A stretch of 64,000 nucleotides of DNA from Salinisphaera sp. (GCA_027858915.1 JAQIBT010000111.1:62001-126000), one strand, 5' to 3'. Shown: positions 48,361-58,410, counted from the first letter of the stretch. Numbers and translations are program-made. Notes: a model not told the origin generated them from the letters alone.

Positions 48361-48445
48361 GTATCTCAACACTCTCTGGCGGCCAGCGGAGTCGATATTT
48401 TACACGGCTCGTCCGGCGAGGAGCAGCCGTGTGCCCTGCGGACCT

Positions 48446-50887
48446 CTAGAACAACCGCTGGAACCAGCTGCCCTTGTCCTCCTGCTTGTTTTCCTGGTCC
48501 CGATGCTGCGTGTTTGCACGCATGATATCGGTGTCACACGGTGACAGGCCCTGCGGTACGAAGCCCTTCATGAAAGGCACCTTCGCCGCGTCGCCGCAAC
48601 TTTGCCCGTACTGATAGAGCCCTTGGATATCGCCGGCACCGTCGTTTGGCTTGGAAGGGTCGAACACCATGCGCAGCGGCACCTGGACCACGCTGTCCGG
48701 CGGCGTGTTGACGATACCGTGCACGTTGATGTCGTTCATTATGTGTGCCCAGATCGGTAAGGCACCGGTTGCGCCGGTCAGCTTTGCACTCTGATTGTCA
48801 TCCCGACCGACCCACACCACGCCAACCCGGTTGGCGCCGAATCCGGCAAACCAGCTGTCCACCAGATTATTGGTGGTACCGGTCTTTCCTGCCAGGGTCT
48901 TGCTGGAAGGCAACACGTCATACATGCCCGCGCCGGTGCCGTGGCGTGCCACGCGCTCCATCAGCCACTGGGTGATATACGCTGGCCCGGGTTTGATCAC
49001 TCGATTAATCTTGAGTGGGTAACGATTGAGCGGTTTACCCTCACGCGTCGTAACGTCGCGGATCGCACGCAAGGGCGTGTAGTAGCCGCCGGTCGCCAGC
49101 GTGTTGTAGACCTGTGCGACTTCGAGCGGCGTCATGTCGACTGCCCCCAAAGCCAGGGCCGGCACGGCCAGCGGGTCGCCGCGGTAACCTAGCTTGTGCA
49201 AGGTCTTGATGATGTTGGGAATACCGGCAGTCAGCGAAAGTCGCGAACTGGCAATGTTAAGGCTGTGCTCAATGGCGTAATAGAGCGGCACTGCCGTCCC
49301 GTGATTGCGATGCGAATAATTATCGGGGCGCCAGGTCTTGCCGTTCGCCAGTTTGACAGCCAACGGCGAATCGTCGAGCGGCGTGATCGCGTTGAACTGC
49401 GACGGATCCTCCAGCGCGGTGAGATAGTCCACCGGTTTCATCAGTGAGCCGATCGAGCGATGCGCGTCCAGCGCGCGGTTGAAGCCCGCGAATCCCGCGT
49501 CGCGGCCACCGACCAGGGCCAGCACGTTGCCGCCCTCGACGCTGGTGATGATCGCCGCAGCCTGTAGCGAATCCGCCTTGATTCCTCCATGGGCTTTCTC
49601 GGCGCGTTTGAGGCCCTGGGCCACCTCTTTCTCGGCGTCTTGCTGGATGGTCGGATCCAGCGTCGTGAATATTCTCAGGCCCTCGCCGGTCAGATCGCTG
49701 TCCTTGTACTGGCCGTGGAGTTGCCGGCGCACCAGATCGATGAACGCCGGGTATTGCGTGTTGCCACGCGCCGAATGCTCGGAGACGCCCAGTGGCGCCT
49801 GCTCGGCCTTGTGCCACGCCTTGTCGCCCAGAAAACCGGCGTGGTGCCACATGTTAAGGACGAGATTTCGCCGGCGAGTGGCGCGTTTGGGGTTGCGCCG
49901 CGGGTTGTAATAGTTGGGGCCCTTGACCATGGCCACGAGCAGTGCGATCTGGCTGGGCTGCAACTCCTGGATCGGCCGCTGGAAATAGAAATAGCTGGCC
50001 AGCCCGAAGCCGTGGATCGCCCGCCCGCCGTCCTGGCCGAGATAGACCTCGTTGAGATACGCCTCGAGAATTTCGTCCTTGGAATAGTGGGCGTACAGCA
50101 GGATCGCCATCAGGGCTTCCTTGCCCTTGCGCGCTAGTGTCTGTTTATCGCTGAGGTAGAAGTTCTTGACCAGCTGCTGAGTGATGGTCGAGCCGCCCTG
50201 CACGATGCGACCGGCCCGTATATCGGCGATCGCCGCTCGCAGTATGCCTTTGGGAGAGATGCCCCAGTTGTGCATGAAATCACGATCTTCGACCGTGATC
50301 AGGCCGGCAGGCAACATCGGCGGTACGTCGCCCAATTTGACCAGAATACGGTCGGTGCCGTGGCTGGGATAGATACTGCCGATCATCAGCGGATCGAGCC
50401 GGATCAACGGCACAGCTGCCTTGCCGTCCAGCGCTTTGATCCCGCTGATACCGGTGCTGTTGAAATCGACCTCGATACGACGATCGGGCTGTGTGCCGTC
50501 CCAGAACTGAAAACGGCGGGTATGAATCGACAGACTGGAGCTTGCACTATCAAACGTGCCCTGCTGCGATAGGTCGCTGGTCTCTCGATAACCCTGGCGT
50601 TCGAGTTTCGACTCCAGGCTTTTTTCCGACAGATCCAGGCCAGCATACAACTGCAGAGGGCTGGCGTAGATCTTCGCCGGAAGCTTCCAGCGCGTGCCCT
50701 CGAACTTGGTACGTACCTCGCCGTCCAGGTGGACCATGTATATGGCGAGCGCCGCGAGCGCCGCACAGATCAGCAACAGCAGATAAGGCAACAGGCGGCG
50801 TGTGAAACTGCGCCGGGGCTTGTTCGATGCGCGCGAACGGCGCTTGGGTTTGCTATTTTTCGAGGCCAACAGGTTCATCCACGCCAA
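48446..50887 (-). CDS. mrcB: Penicillin-binding protein 1B (bifunctional transglycosylase/transpeptidase)
   Basis: 813 residues. Short cytoplasmic basic tail and one membrane anchor (LLPYLLLLICAALAALAIYMV). UB2H-like region, then GT51 (TVEDRDFMHNWGISPKGILRA, QGGSTITQQLVKNFYL, YLNEVYLGQDGGRAIHGFG) and the transpeptidase with SIGSLMKP (SxxK), SLN and KTGTTNN. It polymerises and crosslinks septal and lateral peptidoglycan. A 48-bp gap separates its start from the IS remnant. Confidence 0.96.
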   Translation of the reverse strand: MAWMNLLASKNSKPKRRSRASNKPRRSFTRRLLPYLLLLICAALAALAIYMVHLDGEVRTKFEGTRWKLPAKIYASPLQLYAGLDLSEKSLESKLERQGYRETSDLSQQGTFDSASSSLSIHTRRFQFWDGTQPDRRIEVDFNSTGISGIKALDGKAAVPLIRLDPLMIGSIYPSHGTDRILVKLGDVPPMLPAGLITVEDRDFMHNWGISPKGILRAAIADIRAGRIVQGGSTITQQLVKNFYLSDKQTLARKGKEALMAILLYAHYSKDEILEAYLNEVYLGQDGGRAIHGFGLASYFYFQRPIQELQPSQIALLVAMVKGPNYYNPRRNPKRATRRRNLVLNMWHHAGFLGDKAWHKAEQAPLGVSEHSARGNTQYPAFIDLVRRQLHGQYKDSDLTGEGLRIFTTLDPTIQQDAEKEVAQGLKRAEKAHGGIKADSLQAAAIITSVEGGNVLALVGGRDAGFAGFNRALDAHRSIGSLMKPVDYLTALEDPSQFNAITPLDDSPLAVKLANGKTWRPDNYSHRNHGTAVPLYYAIEHSLNIASSRLSLTAGIPNIIKTLHKLGYRGDPLAVPALALGAVDMTPLEVAQVYNTLATGGYYTPLRAIRDVTTREGKPLNRYPLKINRVIKPGPAYITQWLMERVARHGTGAGMYDVLPSSKTLAGKTGTTNNLVDSWFAGFGANRVGVVWVGRDDNQSAKLTGATGALPIWAHIMNDINVHGIVNTPPDSVVQVPLRMVFDPSKPNDGAGDIQGLYQYGQSCGDAAKVPFMKGFVPQGLSPCDTDIMRANTQHRDQENKQEDKGSWFQRLF

Positions 50888-50935
50888 GGACCAGCGGCGA
50901 TAGTATCAAGGAAGATCGCGATGCGTTATATCGAC

Positions 50936-51449
50936 CTAGCAGCCTGTCGGACTTGAGGTCACAGCAACAGCGATCCGCACGCCAGCAAGGAAAAGTGCAC
51001 CGTCTGGGTGCATTCACAGGGTTTCTAGCGGCGGCTTTCGTCGAAACGAACGGATTCCCGGCCGTTTCAGGCCCTCTGGACGGATTTCGGGCGCAGCATG
51101 GCCATACGTTTGAAGTTCCACGCCAGACACACCAGGGTCCATTCGTGGCTAACGTGCGCCAGCCCGCGCAGCAGGAATTGGCGGAACTTCAACAACGCCG
51201 GATGGTAGGCGTCGCTGCCGCGACCGGCATAAGCGCCCTTGATCGCTGAAAGGTCCAGCCCTTCCACCACATCCACCACCTAGCACGCCAAGTGCGCCAA
51301 GTGCGACTCCGGTAGCCAGTCCTGCACGGACGGCGGCAACAAATAGTCGGTCTCGCGGTCGATCAGTCGAAATCTGCGCATGCCATCGGTCGTGGTCGAG
51401 GATGGCCCATTTTAGCCGAGGAGGACGGGTAAATCCGACAGGCTGCTAG
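50936..51449 (-). mobile_element. Internally deleted IS1182-like element (514 bp)
   Basis: Bounded by near-perfect inverted ends, CTAGCAGCCTGTCGGACTT at the left and its complement (one difference) at the right. The outer CTAG is self-complementary and could be the target duplication. Inside are the first and last parts of an IS1182-family transposase joined without the catalytic middle. Size and coding loss make it non-autonomous; it could still be moved by an intact relative. Confidence 0.8.
51067..51381 (-). pseudogene. Truncated IS1182-family transposase
   Basis: From ATG 51381 the frame reads MRRFRLIDRETDYLLPPSVQDWLPESHLAH, hits an in-frame TAG, then continues VVDVVEGLDLSAIKGAYAGRGSDAYHPALL, the N-terminus of these transposases. 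It jumps directly to KFRQFLLRGLAHVSHEWTLVCLAWNFKRMAML, the C-terminus. About 105 codons remain of roughly 440-480, and the whole DDE region is missing. Confidence 0.85.
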
Positions 51450-51579
51450 TTGGCGCGTTCGTAGCCGCATGTGTTGCGGCCCGGGCTCCGATGGCCCGCT
51501 CCAGTGTCAAGGTTTTGACAAAAATCTTCTGAGCCTCGCTTATCGGATTACGCAATAGAAAAAGGCACCAAACAGCAAA

Positions 51580-51613
51580 CCGATCCTTCCTTGTCATCAA
51601 AACATCATAAACG
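51580..51613 (+). promoter_or_regulatory. Candidate Pho box and -10 of pstS (rightward set)
   Basis: TTGTCAT, 10 nt, TAAACG reproduces the second half-site and spacing seen at the leftward Pho promoters; the first half-site (CCGATCC) is poor. A second reading TTGTCAT-CAAA-ACATCAT overlaps it and resembles the E. coli box. 67 nt separate the -10 from the pstS ATG. Confidence 0.5.
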
Positions 51614-51680
51614 TAGTGCACGTTAAAGCTCCCGATTTCGCCTCGAAAGCGCGCTGTCTTATTCGCCAGGAGCACAAAAT

Positions 51681-52751
51681 ATGTTGTCGAAAAATTGTTC
51701 TTATCGCCGCTCGATGAAAGTGATCGCGGGCGCCGCGCTTGCTGCCTCGTCCATATGTGCGGCTTCCGCTGCAACGACGCTCAACGAGACCGGATCGAGT
51801 CTTGTGTATCCGTTATTCAATCTGTGGGTGCCTGCCTACACTCAGATGCATCAGGATTTGCGGATCAACACGGCGTCGACCGGCAGCGGTACCGGTATCG
51901 CCCAGTCAACCCAGGGCATTGTGCAGATGGGTGCGTCCGACGCTTATCTTAGCGGCGCTCAGATGAAGAAGCATCCGCAAATGCTTAATATTCCGGTAGC
52001 GATCTCGTCGCAGATGATCACCTACAACGTGCCGAGTGCCAATGACGAACATCTGAAGCTGAGTGGACCGGTACTGGCTGCTATCTACAACGGCAAGATT
52101 CGTTATTGGAACAACCCAACGATCGAGTCGATGAATCAGGGCGTGAAGCTGCCGCACAAGCGCATTGTGCCGATTCACCGAGCCGACGGCAGCGGCGATA
52201 CTTTCCTGTTCACTCAGTTTCTGCACAAGTCGGCTGCCAATACCTGGAAGACCGGCTATGGAACGACCGTGAGCTGGCCGAACGTGCAGGGTGGGATTGG
52301 TGCCACCGGCAATTCAGGCATGGTGACGGCGCTCGGCAACAATCCTTATTCGATCGCCTACATCGGCGTGAGCTACAAGGACCAGATCAAAAAAGCCGGC
52401 CTTGGCGAAGCGAAGCTCAAGAACAAGTCAGGTCATTATGTTTTGCCCAACAAGCAGACGGTACCAGCAGCTGCGGCGAAGATGGTGCCCAAAACGCCCA
52501 AGAGCGAGCGAATCAGCCTGATCTTTGCGCCGGGCAAACAGTCGTATCCGATCATCAACTACGAGTACGTCCTGGTGCAGGCGAAGCAGTCTGACGAGCA
52601 GACGGCAGACTCACTGAAGAAGTTCCTGACCTGGGCGGTCAGCGAAGATGGCGGCAACAGCATGCAATACCTGAACCAGGTCCACTTCATGCCGCTGCCG
52701 AAAAAGGCGCGCAAGTTGACGGAAACTCAAATCGGCAAAATTCACAGCTAG
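51681..52751 (+). CDS. pstS: Phosphate-binding protein PstS (set 1)
   Basis: 356 residues, Sec signal peptide cut near CAASAA. Phosphate-site segments: NETGSSLVYPLFNLW, TGIAQSTQGIVQMGASDAYLSG and HRADGSGDTFLFTQFL. It differs from the leftward PstS at most positions (for example ETGSSL for GAGATF), so it is an old paralogue, not a recent duplicate. A long stem-loop with T-rich tail follows, which should raise pstS over the permease genes. Confidence 0.93.
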   Translation: MLSKNCSYRRSMKVIAGAALAASSICAASAATTLNETGSSLVYPLFNLWVPAYTQMHQDLRINTASTGSGTGIAQSTQGIVQMGASDAYLSGAQMKKHPQMLNIPVAISSQMITYNVPSANDEHLKLSGPVLAAIYNGKIRYWNNPTIESMNQGVKLPHKRIVPIHRADGSGDTFLFTQFLHKSAANTWKTGYGTTVSWPNVQGGIGATGNSGMVTALGNNPYSIAYIGVSYKDQIKKAGLGEAKLKNKSGHYVLPNKQTVPAAAAKMVPKTPKSERISLIFAPGKQSYPIINYEYVLVQAKQSDEQTADSLKKFLTWAVSEDGGNSMQYLNQVHFMPLPKKARKLTETQIGKIHS

Positions 52752-52766
52752 CTTTCGATTCGAGTT

Positions 52767-52813
52767 GCCGGATGGCGTTGGCGTTGATTTAACGCCGGCG
52801 CTATCCGGCTTTT
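52767..52813 (+). terminator. 19-bp stem-loop attenuator between pstS and pstC (set 1)
   Basis: Arms 52767-52785 and 52791-52809 pair over 19 positions with three G-U pairs, loop GATTT, followed by TTTTGCGTTTTT. Placed 15 nt after the pstS stop and 28 nt before pstC, it probably stops most transcripts after pstS and lets a fraction through. Confidence 0.85.
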
Positions 52814-52841
52814 GCGTTTTTCTCGAAACCGAGGATTCGTT

Positions 52842-53846
52842 ATGTCGGCTGCGGTGATCAGGACTGTGAACCAGCGATCTCGGGCCGCGCGTTCTTTCAA
52901 ACGCACGGCCTTCAGTGTGTTGCTGCGTGGTTTTTCACTGATATTACCGATCACGCTTGTCGGGCTTTTTGTATTCCTGATCTGGGGCTCTTGGCCGGTA
53001 CTGCAGTTCAACGGCTTGGGCTTTCTTGTCAGCAACGATTGGAATCTGGGCAGTCAATATGGCACGCCGACGACGGTTGGCGGCCATATGGTGCTACCGG
53101 GCGCGAGCTACGGCGTTTTGTTTCTTATTTTTGGCACTGTCGCCAGCTCGGTTCTGGCGCTGTTGTTTGCAGTGCCGGTTGGCGTAATGGCCGCCATGTT
53201 CGTCGCCGAAATTATTCCCGAGGGCATTCGAGACATGGTGGCGGCGATTGTCGAGCTGCTTGCGGCAGTGCCGAGCGTGGTATTCGGCCTGTGGGGCTAT
53301 GTCGTCGTTATCCCGGTGTTCTCTCATTATGTTTATCCGGTTATGGCCAACGTACTGGGGTTTATCCCGGGGTTTGGGCAGCCGGTGGGCGCGGGCTACG
53401 GGCTGATGACAGCCGGCATTGTGCTCGCCTTGATGGTCGTGCCGATTATTACCGCTAATGTTCGAGAGGCTATTAGTGCAGTGTCGCGAGGCGACGTGGA
53501 GGCCGGCTTTGCCCTGGGCGCCACCCGATTTGAAGTGACCCGGAAGATAATCCTGCCGCAAACCCATCGCGCGATCATTGGCGTGACGATTCTCGGACTG
53601 GGCCGAGCGCTTGGCGAGACCATGGCCGTGCTCATGGTGTGCGGCAACGCGTTGAATATTCCGGGCAACATCTATAGCCCGGTGTCGACGATGGCGGCGT
53701 TCATCGTGTCGCAGTTGGATAGTGCGCTGCAGGATCCCACCGGCATGGCGGTGGCCAGCCTCACCGAAATCGGTCTGATTCTTTTGATCGTTGGGCTGGT
53801 TGTCAACGCCGCCGCCCGACTTTTGTTATGGCAGGTACGCGAATGA
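52842..53846 (+). CDS. pstC: Phosphate ABC transporter permease PstC (set 1)
   Basis: 334 residues from ATG 52842 (GAGG 7 nt upstream). Six membrane segments; the BPD_transp_1 coupling loop reads EAGFALGATRFEVTRKIILPQTHRAIIGVTILGLGRALGETMAV. ELLAAVPSVVFGLWGYVVVIPVF is the PstC signature. Pairs with the downstream PstA. No pstB follows in this operon. Confidence 0.93.
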   Translation: MSAAVIRTVNQRSRAARSFKRTAFSVLLRGFSLILPITLVGLFVFLIWGSWPVLQFNGLGFLVSNDWNLGSQYGTPTTVGGHMVLPGASYGVLFLIFGTVASSVLALLFAVPVGVMAAMFVAEIIPEGIRDMVAAIVELLAAVPSVVFGLWGYVVVIPVFSHYVYPVMANVLGFIPGFGQPVGAGYGLMTAGIVLALMVVPIITANVREAISAVSRGDVEAGFALGATRFEVTRKIILPQTHRAIIGVTILGLGRALGETMAVLMVCGNALNIPGNIYSPVSTMAAFIVSQLDSALQDPTGMAVASLTEIGLILLIVGLVVNAAARLLLWQVRE

Positions 53847-54739
53847 TGTCCATGGATTCCGCTTCGAGCAACACCGGCTTTGCAGTCCCCGACGGCTTGC
53901 GCGGCAGGTATCGACGCAGGCGTGTCTACAGCGCGCTGGGCTGGCTGATCTGCGGCACAAGTTTCGTGGTTCTGGGTCTGGCGTTACTCGATATTCTTTT
54001 TTCGATTGCGGCCGGTGGCTTTCCGGCTCTGAGCACGAAGCTGTTCACGCAACCCACTCAGGGCGTGTCCGGCGGTCTGCTCAACGCCATTGAAGGCACG
54101 CTGATACTGACGCTCGGTTCGGTGCTGATTTCCGGCCCAATCGGTATTGGCGTGGGTATCTACACCTCAGAAAAACGCGATCATTTTTTCGCCCGCGTGG
54201 TCCGCTTCATGAGCGACGTGCTGGTGGGCGTGCCGTCGATCGTGCTTGGCCTGTTCGGTTACATCACCATGGTCGTCGGCCTGGGCTGGCATTTCTCTGC
54301 GCTGGCGGGCGCGATCACGCTGTCGGTGATGGTCACGCCGTATATAGCGCGCACCACGGAACTGGCGTTGATTGCGCTACCCGGTAGCCTGCGCGAGTCG
54401 GCCTATGCGCTGGGCGCGTCCGAGGCCAGCGTTGTATTCCGCGTGCTGTTGCCGAGCTGCACCGGGCGGGTTCTGACCGGCCTGTTGCTTGCAATGGCTC
54501 TCTCGATGGGCGAAACCGCGCCGTTGATCTACACCGTCGGTTGGTCGAACTACACCTGGGACGGTCATCTGACGCATGAACCGCTGGGCTATCTGACGTA
54601 TGTAATCTGGTCGTTCATCAACGAGCCGTTCCAGTCCGCGCATGAATTGGCTTTCGCCGCCGCATTGCTGATCACCGCTTTCGCGCTGGCGATCACACTA
54701 AGTTCGCGCCTGATCTTTCGGTATCTGGACAAGCGCTAA
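53843..54739 (+). CDS. pstA: Phosphate ABC transporter permease PstA (set 1)
   Basis: 298 residues from ATG 53843, which overlaps the pstC stop (ATGA); the track start at 53828 adds five residues. Membrane segments with DVLVGVPSIVLGLFGYITMV, the coupling loop SAYALGASEASVVFRVLLPSCTGRVLTGLLLAMALSMGETAPLIYT. Ends facing phoU of the other operon with 59 bp between stops. It must borrow an ATPase, most simply the PstB at 55577. Confidence 0.92.
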   Translation: MMSMDSASSNTGFAVPDGLRGRYRRRRVYSALGWLICGTSFVVLGLALLDILFSIAAGGFPALSTKLFTQPTQGVSGGLLNAIEGTLILTLGSVLISGPIGIGVGIYTSEKRDHFFARVVRFMSDVLVGVPSIVLGLFGYITMVVGLGWHFSALAGAITLSVMVTPYIARTTELALIALPGSLRESAYALGASEASVVFRVLLPSCTGRVLTGLLLAMALSMGETAPLIYTVGWSNYTWDGHLTHEPLGYLTYVIWSFINEPFQSAHELAFAAALLITAFALAITLSSRLIFRYLDKR

Positions 54740-54798
54740 AACTCATGTGTTGGCTTGCTCGACCGACGAGGGCTGGGTTGTACCCATGCGCTTCTCGT

Positions 54799-55533
54799 CT
54801 ATGCCTTGCTGTGGTGCTGGCTGACGTGCTTTTCCATTTCCTCGACCCCGATATGGCGCACATCCTTGCCGCCAACCAGATACACCACGTATTCGCCGAT
54901 ATTGGTGGAGTGATCGCCGATACGCTCCAGCGCCTTGACCGCCCACATGACATCCAGCATGTGCCGGATCGTGCGTGGATCCTCCATCATGAACGTAATG
55001 CACTGGCGCATCGCACCTTCGTATTCTCGATCGACCTCGATGTCAGCCTGTGCGACCTTGAGCGCGGTTTCCGGATCCATGCGCGCGAACGAATCGAGCG
55101 CATCACGGATCATCTGGCGCACGTGCTTGCCGAGTGCGTCGATCTGGTGGAACGCGCTGGCTGGGCGCTCTTGGCCAGCCAGCTGTACCGCCATACGTCC
55201 GATCTTCTCGGCCTCGTCACCGATACGCTCGAGATCGGTAATCGTCTTGGCGATCGCCAGCACCAGCCTCAGGTCACCAGCTTGAGGTTGGCGACGTGCC
55301 AATATCCGGGTGCAGTCCTCGTCGATTTCGACTTCCATCCGGTTGATCACGTAATCGCTGCGAGCAACTTCCTCGCCCAGGGCGCCGTCGCCTTCGACCA
55401 GCGCGCGGACGCCGTTGGCAATCTGTTGCTCCACCAGCCCGCCCATGGTGAGGACGCTTTCGCGTATGTCCTCCAGTTCGACGTCAAACTGCTTGGAGGT
55501 ATGCTTGTCGATGCCGGTCTTTTCTAAATCCAT
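54799..55533 (-). CDS. phoU: Phosphate signalling regulator PhoU
   Basis: 244 residues, two three-helix bundles each with a metal-site motif (DLERIGDEAEKIGR and ALERIGDHSTNIGEY). It links PstB flux to PhoR, repressing the Pho response in high phosphate. Last gene of the leftward operon; 43 bp after pstB. Confidence 0.96.
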   Translation of the reverse strand: MDLEKTGIDKHTSKQFDVELEDIRESVLTMGGLVEQQIANGVRALVEGDGALGEEVARSDYVINRMEVEIDEDCTRILARRQPQAGDLRLVLAIAKTITDLERIGDEAEKIGRMAVQLAGQERPASAFHQIDALGKHVRQMIRDALDSFARMDPETALKVAQADIEVDREYEGAMRQCITFMMEDPRTIRHMLDVMWAVKALERIGDHSTNIGEYVVYLVGGKDVRHIGVEEMEKHVSQHHSKA

Positions 55534-55576
55534 GGTTCGCCTTATTTAGTCCGTTGCGGCTAGTCAGCTAAATGGG

Positions 55577-56497
55577 TCAGCCGTAGCGGCCGGTAATGTA
55601 ATCTTCGGTGCGCTTCTCGCGCGGGTTGGTGAACAGCGTATCGGTATCGCTGTATTCCACCACCTCGCCAAGATGGAAGAAGGCCGTATAACCGGCAACC
55701 CGCGCTGCCTGTTGCATGTTGTGAGTCACCACCACGATCGTATATTCCTCACGTAGTTCGTGGACCAACTCCTCGATCTTGAGTGTCGCGACGGGATCCA
55801 ACGCCGAAGCCGGTTCGTCCAGTAACAGCACTTCAGGCTGCACGGCTACCGCCCGTGCAATACACAATCGTTGCTGCTGGCCACCGGACAACGCCGAGCC
55901 GTTCTGCCGCAGCTTGTCCTTGACCTCGTCCCAGAGTGCGGCCTTGCGCAGCGACCATTCCACGCGCGCGTCCATTTCATGGCGTTTGAGTTTTTCATAC
56001 AGACGCACACCAAAAGCGATGTTGTCGTAGATGCTCATTGGGAACGGCGTGGGTTTCTGGAACACCATGCCGATCTTGGAACGAAGCACGTTCAGATCCA
56101 CGCTCTTGTCGAGCAGGTTCATGCCATCCATCTCGATTGAACCCGACGCCCGGTGCCCCGGATAGAGCTCGAAGATACGGTTGAAGCAGCGCAGCAAGGT
56201 GGATTTTCCACAGCCCGACGGACCGATGAAAGCGGTGACTTCGTTGTCGACGATATCCAGGCTGATGTCTTTCAGCGCCTGGAAATTGCCGTAGTGGAAG
56301 TTCAGATCACTCACCGCAATCTTGGTTGGATTATCTTTCGCGACGACGCCGCTCGTCGATTTTTTCATGGGCTCGCTGCGGTCAGAGGCCTCGTCTCGCG
56401 CCAGTGTACTGGCGAGCCCGGAGGTTGCCGATTGTCCGGTATCCCGGTTGGCGGTCGTTGCACCCGCCGGCGATAGGGATTGTGTTGTGGAGTTCAT
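55577..56497 (-). CDS. pstB: Phosphate ABC transporter ATPase PstB
   Basis: 306 residues from ATG 56497, 4 bp past pstA; an internal start (56368) would give ~263. Walker [10 protein letters not shown], signature [15 protein letters not shown], Walker [14 protein letters not shown] and switch His in [12 protein letters not shown]. The ~45-residue Ser/Thr-rich N-terminal extension before SDLNFHYG is longer than in E. coli. The only ATPase for two PstCA pairs in the window. Confidence 0.95.
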   Translation of the reverse strand: MNSTTQSLSPAGATTANRDTGQSATSGLASTLARDEASDRSEPMKKSTSGVVAKDNPTKIAVSDLNFHYGNFQALKDISLDIVDNEVTAFIGPSGCGKSTLLRCFNRIFELYPGHRASGSIEMDGMNLLDKSVDLNVLRSKIGMVFQKPTPFPMSIYDNIAFGVRLYEKLKRHEMDARVEWSLRKAALWDEVKDKLRQNGSALSGGQQQRLCIARAVAVQPEVLLLDEPASALDPVATLKIEELVHELREEYTIVVVTHNMQQAARVAGYTAFFHLGEVVEYSDTDTLFTNPREKRTEDYITGRYG

Positions 56498-56501
56498 GAA
56501 A

Positions 56502-57341
56502 TTACCCCGACTTGCTCGGACGCAGAACGACGCGCGCGAGAATATTGAGTGCCAGAATGGCAAAGGTGATCAGGAACGCGCCTACCCAGGCCAGATGATG
56601 CCAGTCCTCGTAGGGGCTGAGCGCGTACTGGAATATCACCATCGGCAGATTCGCGATGGGGGCGAACAGGTCGTAGCTCGAAAACTGATTGTTGAGCGCG
56701 GTGAACAGCAATGGCGCGGTTTCACCGCTGATGCGAGCGATGCCTAGAATGACGCCGGTAATGATGCCGGACAGCGCCGCGCGATAGACGATCCGCGTGA
56801 TAACCAGCCAGCGCGGAATACCGAGCGCTGCCGCCGCTTCGCGCATCTGATCGGAGACCAGCCGCATCATGTTTTCGGTAATCCGCAGCGTCAGCGGGAT
56901 GACAATCAGCGACAGCGCGATCCCGCCGGCCAGCGCCGAGAAATGTCCCATGCTGACAACCACGATCTCGTAGACAAACAGGCCGAGGATGATCGACGGC
57001 GCCGATAGCAGCACGTCGTTAAAAAAACGCACGACCGAGGCAATCTTGTGGCCGCGTCCGTACTCGGCGAGATAGGTGCCGGCAAAAATGCCGATCGGCG
57101 CGCCGATCAGCGTACCGACTCCGGTCACGATAAGACTGCCGACGATCGCGTTCGACAATCCGCCGCTGTTGCCAGGCGCCGGCGTGGGCTGGGTGAATAC
57201 CGCCAGGTCGATATGGCCGGCGCCATTGATTATTAGCGTCCAGAGTAGCCAGACCAGCCAGAACAGGCCGAAGAGCGTGGTCGCGACTGACGCGCCCATG
57301 TTGAACCGGTTGATCAGTTTTCGCTTCTGGTAACGCGTCAT
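56502..57341 (-). CDS. pstA: Phosphate ABC transporter permease PstA (set 2)
   Basis: 279 residues, shorter than set 1. PstA features: [41 protein letters not shown], coupling loop [49 protein letters not shown]. Starts 2 bp after the pstC stop and ends 4 bp before pstB. Confidence 0.95.
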   Translation of the reverse strand: MTRYQKRKLINRFNMGASVATTLFGLFWLVWLLWTLIINGAGHIDLAVFTQPTPAPGNSGGLSNAIVGSLIVTGVGTLIGAPIGIFAGTYLAEYGRGHKIASVVRFFNDVLLSAPSIILGLFVYEIVVVSMGHFSALAGGIALSLIVIPLTLRITENMMRLVSDQMREAAAALGIPRWLVITRIVYRAALSGIITGVILGIARISGETAPLLFTALNNQFSSYDLFAPIANLPMVIFQYALSPYEDWHHLAWVGAFLITFAILALNILARVVLRPSKSG

Positions 57342-57343
57342 GG

Positions 57344-58321
57344 CTACTTCCCTTCCTGCGCGCTCAAGCGCATCAGCAACAGGCGCGCAAGGCTCAGCAC
57401 GATCAGCGTAATGACAAATAACACCAGACCGAGTGCGATCAATGCCGAGGTATACATCTGGCCGTCGGCTTCAGTGAATTCATTGGCCAGCGTGGCCGCA
57501 ATACTGTTGCCCGGGTAGAACAGACCGAGATTGATGTTGTGCGAATTGCCGATCACAAAGGTGACTGCCATCGTCTCGCCCAGCGCGCGCCCCAGACCCA
57601 ACATGATGCCGCCAACCACGCCCGTCTTGGTGTAAGGAAGAATCACGCTGCGTACAACCTCCCAGGTGGTGGCGCCAAGCGCATAGGAGGATTCCTTGAG
57701 CACGCCGGGGACCACCTCGAAGGTATCGCGCATCACGGCCGTAATGAACGGAATCACCATGATGGCCAGTATCAGGCCGGCGGTAAACACGCCAATACCG
57801 ATCGGCGGACCGGCAATCAGCGAGCCGAGCAACGGTACGTGTTCGAATGTATCCAGCAGCCATGGCTGCACATAATTCGACATGAACGGAGCAAAAACGA
57901 ACAGGCCCCACATGCCATAGATGATGCTCGGGATCGCGGCCAGCAGTTCAATGGCGGTACTGATCGGTCGGCGCAGCCAGCGCGGTGACAGCTCCGTGAC
58001 AAACAGAGCGATGCCGAAACTGACCGGGACTGCAATCAGCATCGCAATTAAAGAGGTCACCAGCGTGCCGTAGATCGCCACCAGCGCACCGTAGTCATTG
58101 GTCACTGGATTCCACGAATCGCTGGTCAGAAAACCCAGCCCGAATTTCATCAGCGCAGGCCAAGCGCCGATCAGGAGCGAAATGGCGATTCCAATAATAA
58201 CCGCGAGCACCAGGATCGCGGAAAGTCCGGTGATGCCATGAAACAGGCGGTCGCCCAAAGCGCCGGCCCGACGTCGTACGACGTGTAATGGGCTACCTGC
58301 CTCGGCTGGAATATCACTCAA
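57344..58321 (-). CDS. pstC: Phosphate ABC transporter permease PstC (set 2)
   Basis: 325 residues. SFGIALFVTELSPRWLRRPISTAIELLAAIPSIIYGMWGLFVFAPF and SSYALGATTWEVVRSVILPYTKTGVVGGIMLGLGRALGETMAVTFVIGN are the PstC hallmarks. About six membrane segments. Follows pstS after an 89-bp gap that contains a 7-bp hairpin. Confidence 0.95.
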   Translation of the reverse strand: MSDIPAEAGSPLHVVRRRAGALGDRLFHGITGLSAILVLAVIIGIAISLLIGAWPALMKFGLGFLTSDSWNPVTNDYGALVAIYGTLVTSLIAMLIAVPVSFGIALFVTELSPRWLRRPISTAIELLAAIPSIIYGMWGLFVFAPFMSNYVQPWLLDTFEHVPLLGSLIAGPPIGIGVFTAGLILAIMVIPFITAVMRDTFEVVPGVLKESSYALGATTWEVVRSVILPYTKTGVVGGIMLGLGRALGETMAVTFVIGNSHNINLGLFYPGNSIAATLANEFTEADGQMYTSALIALGLVLFVITLIVLSLARLLLMRLSAQEGK

Positions 58322-58372
58322 ACTGAAACTCCAATGGATTGTACGGATGACGATTCACCCGAACGAACCGGC

Positions 58373-58390
58373 CGGCGCCTAAAGGCGCCG
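58373..58390 (-). repeat. 7-bp hairpin in the pstS-pstC gap (set 2)
   Basis: CGGCGCC, loop TAAA, GGCGCCG, 20 nt past the pstS stop. No T tract, so a terminator is unlikely; it may protect the pstS mRNA 3' end. Position parallels the much stronger stem-loop of set 1. Confidence 0.6.
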
Positions 58391-58410
58391 ACCAGAACGT
58401 AACAAACGCC

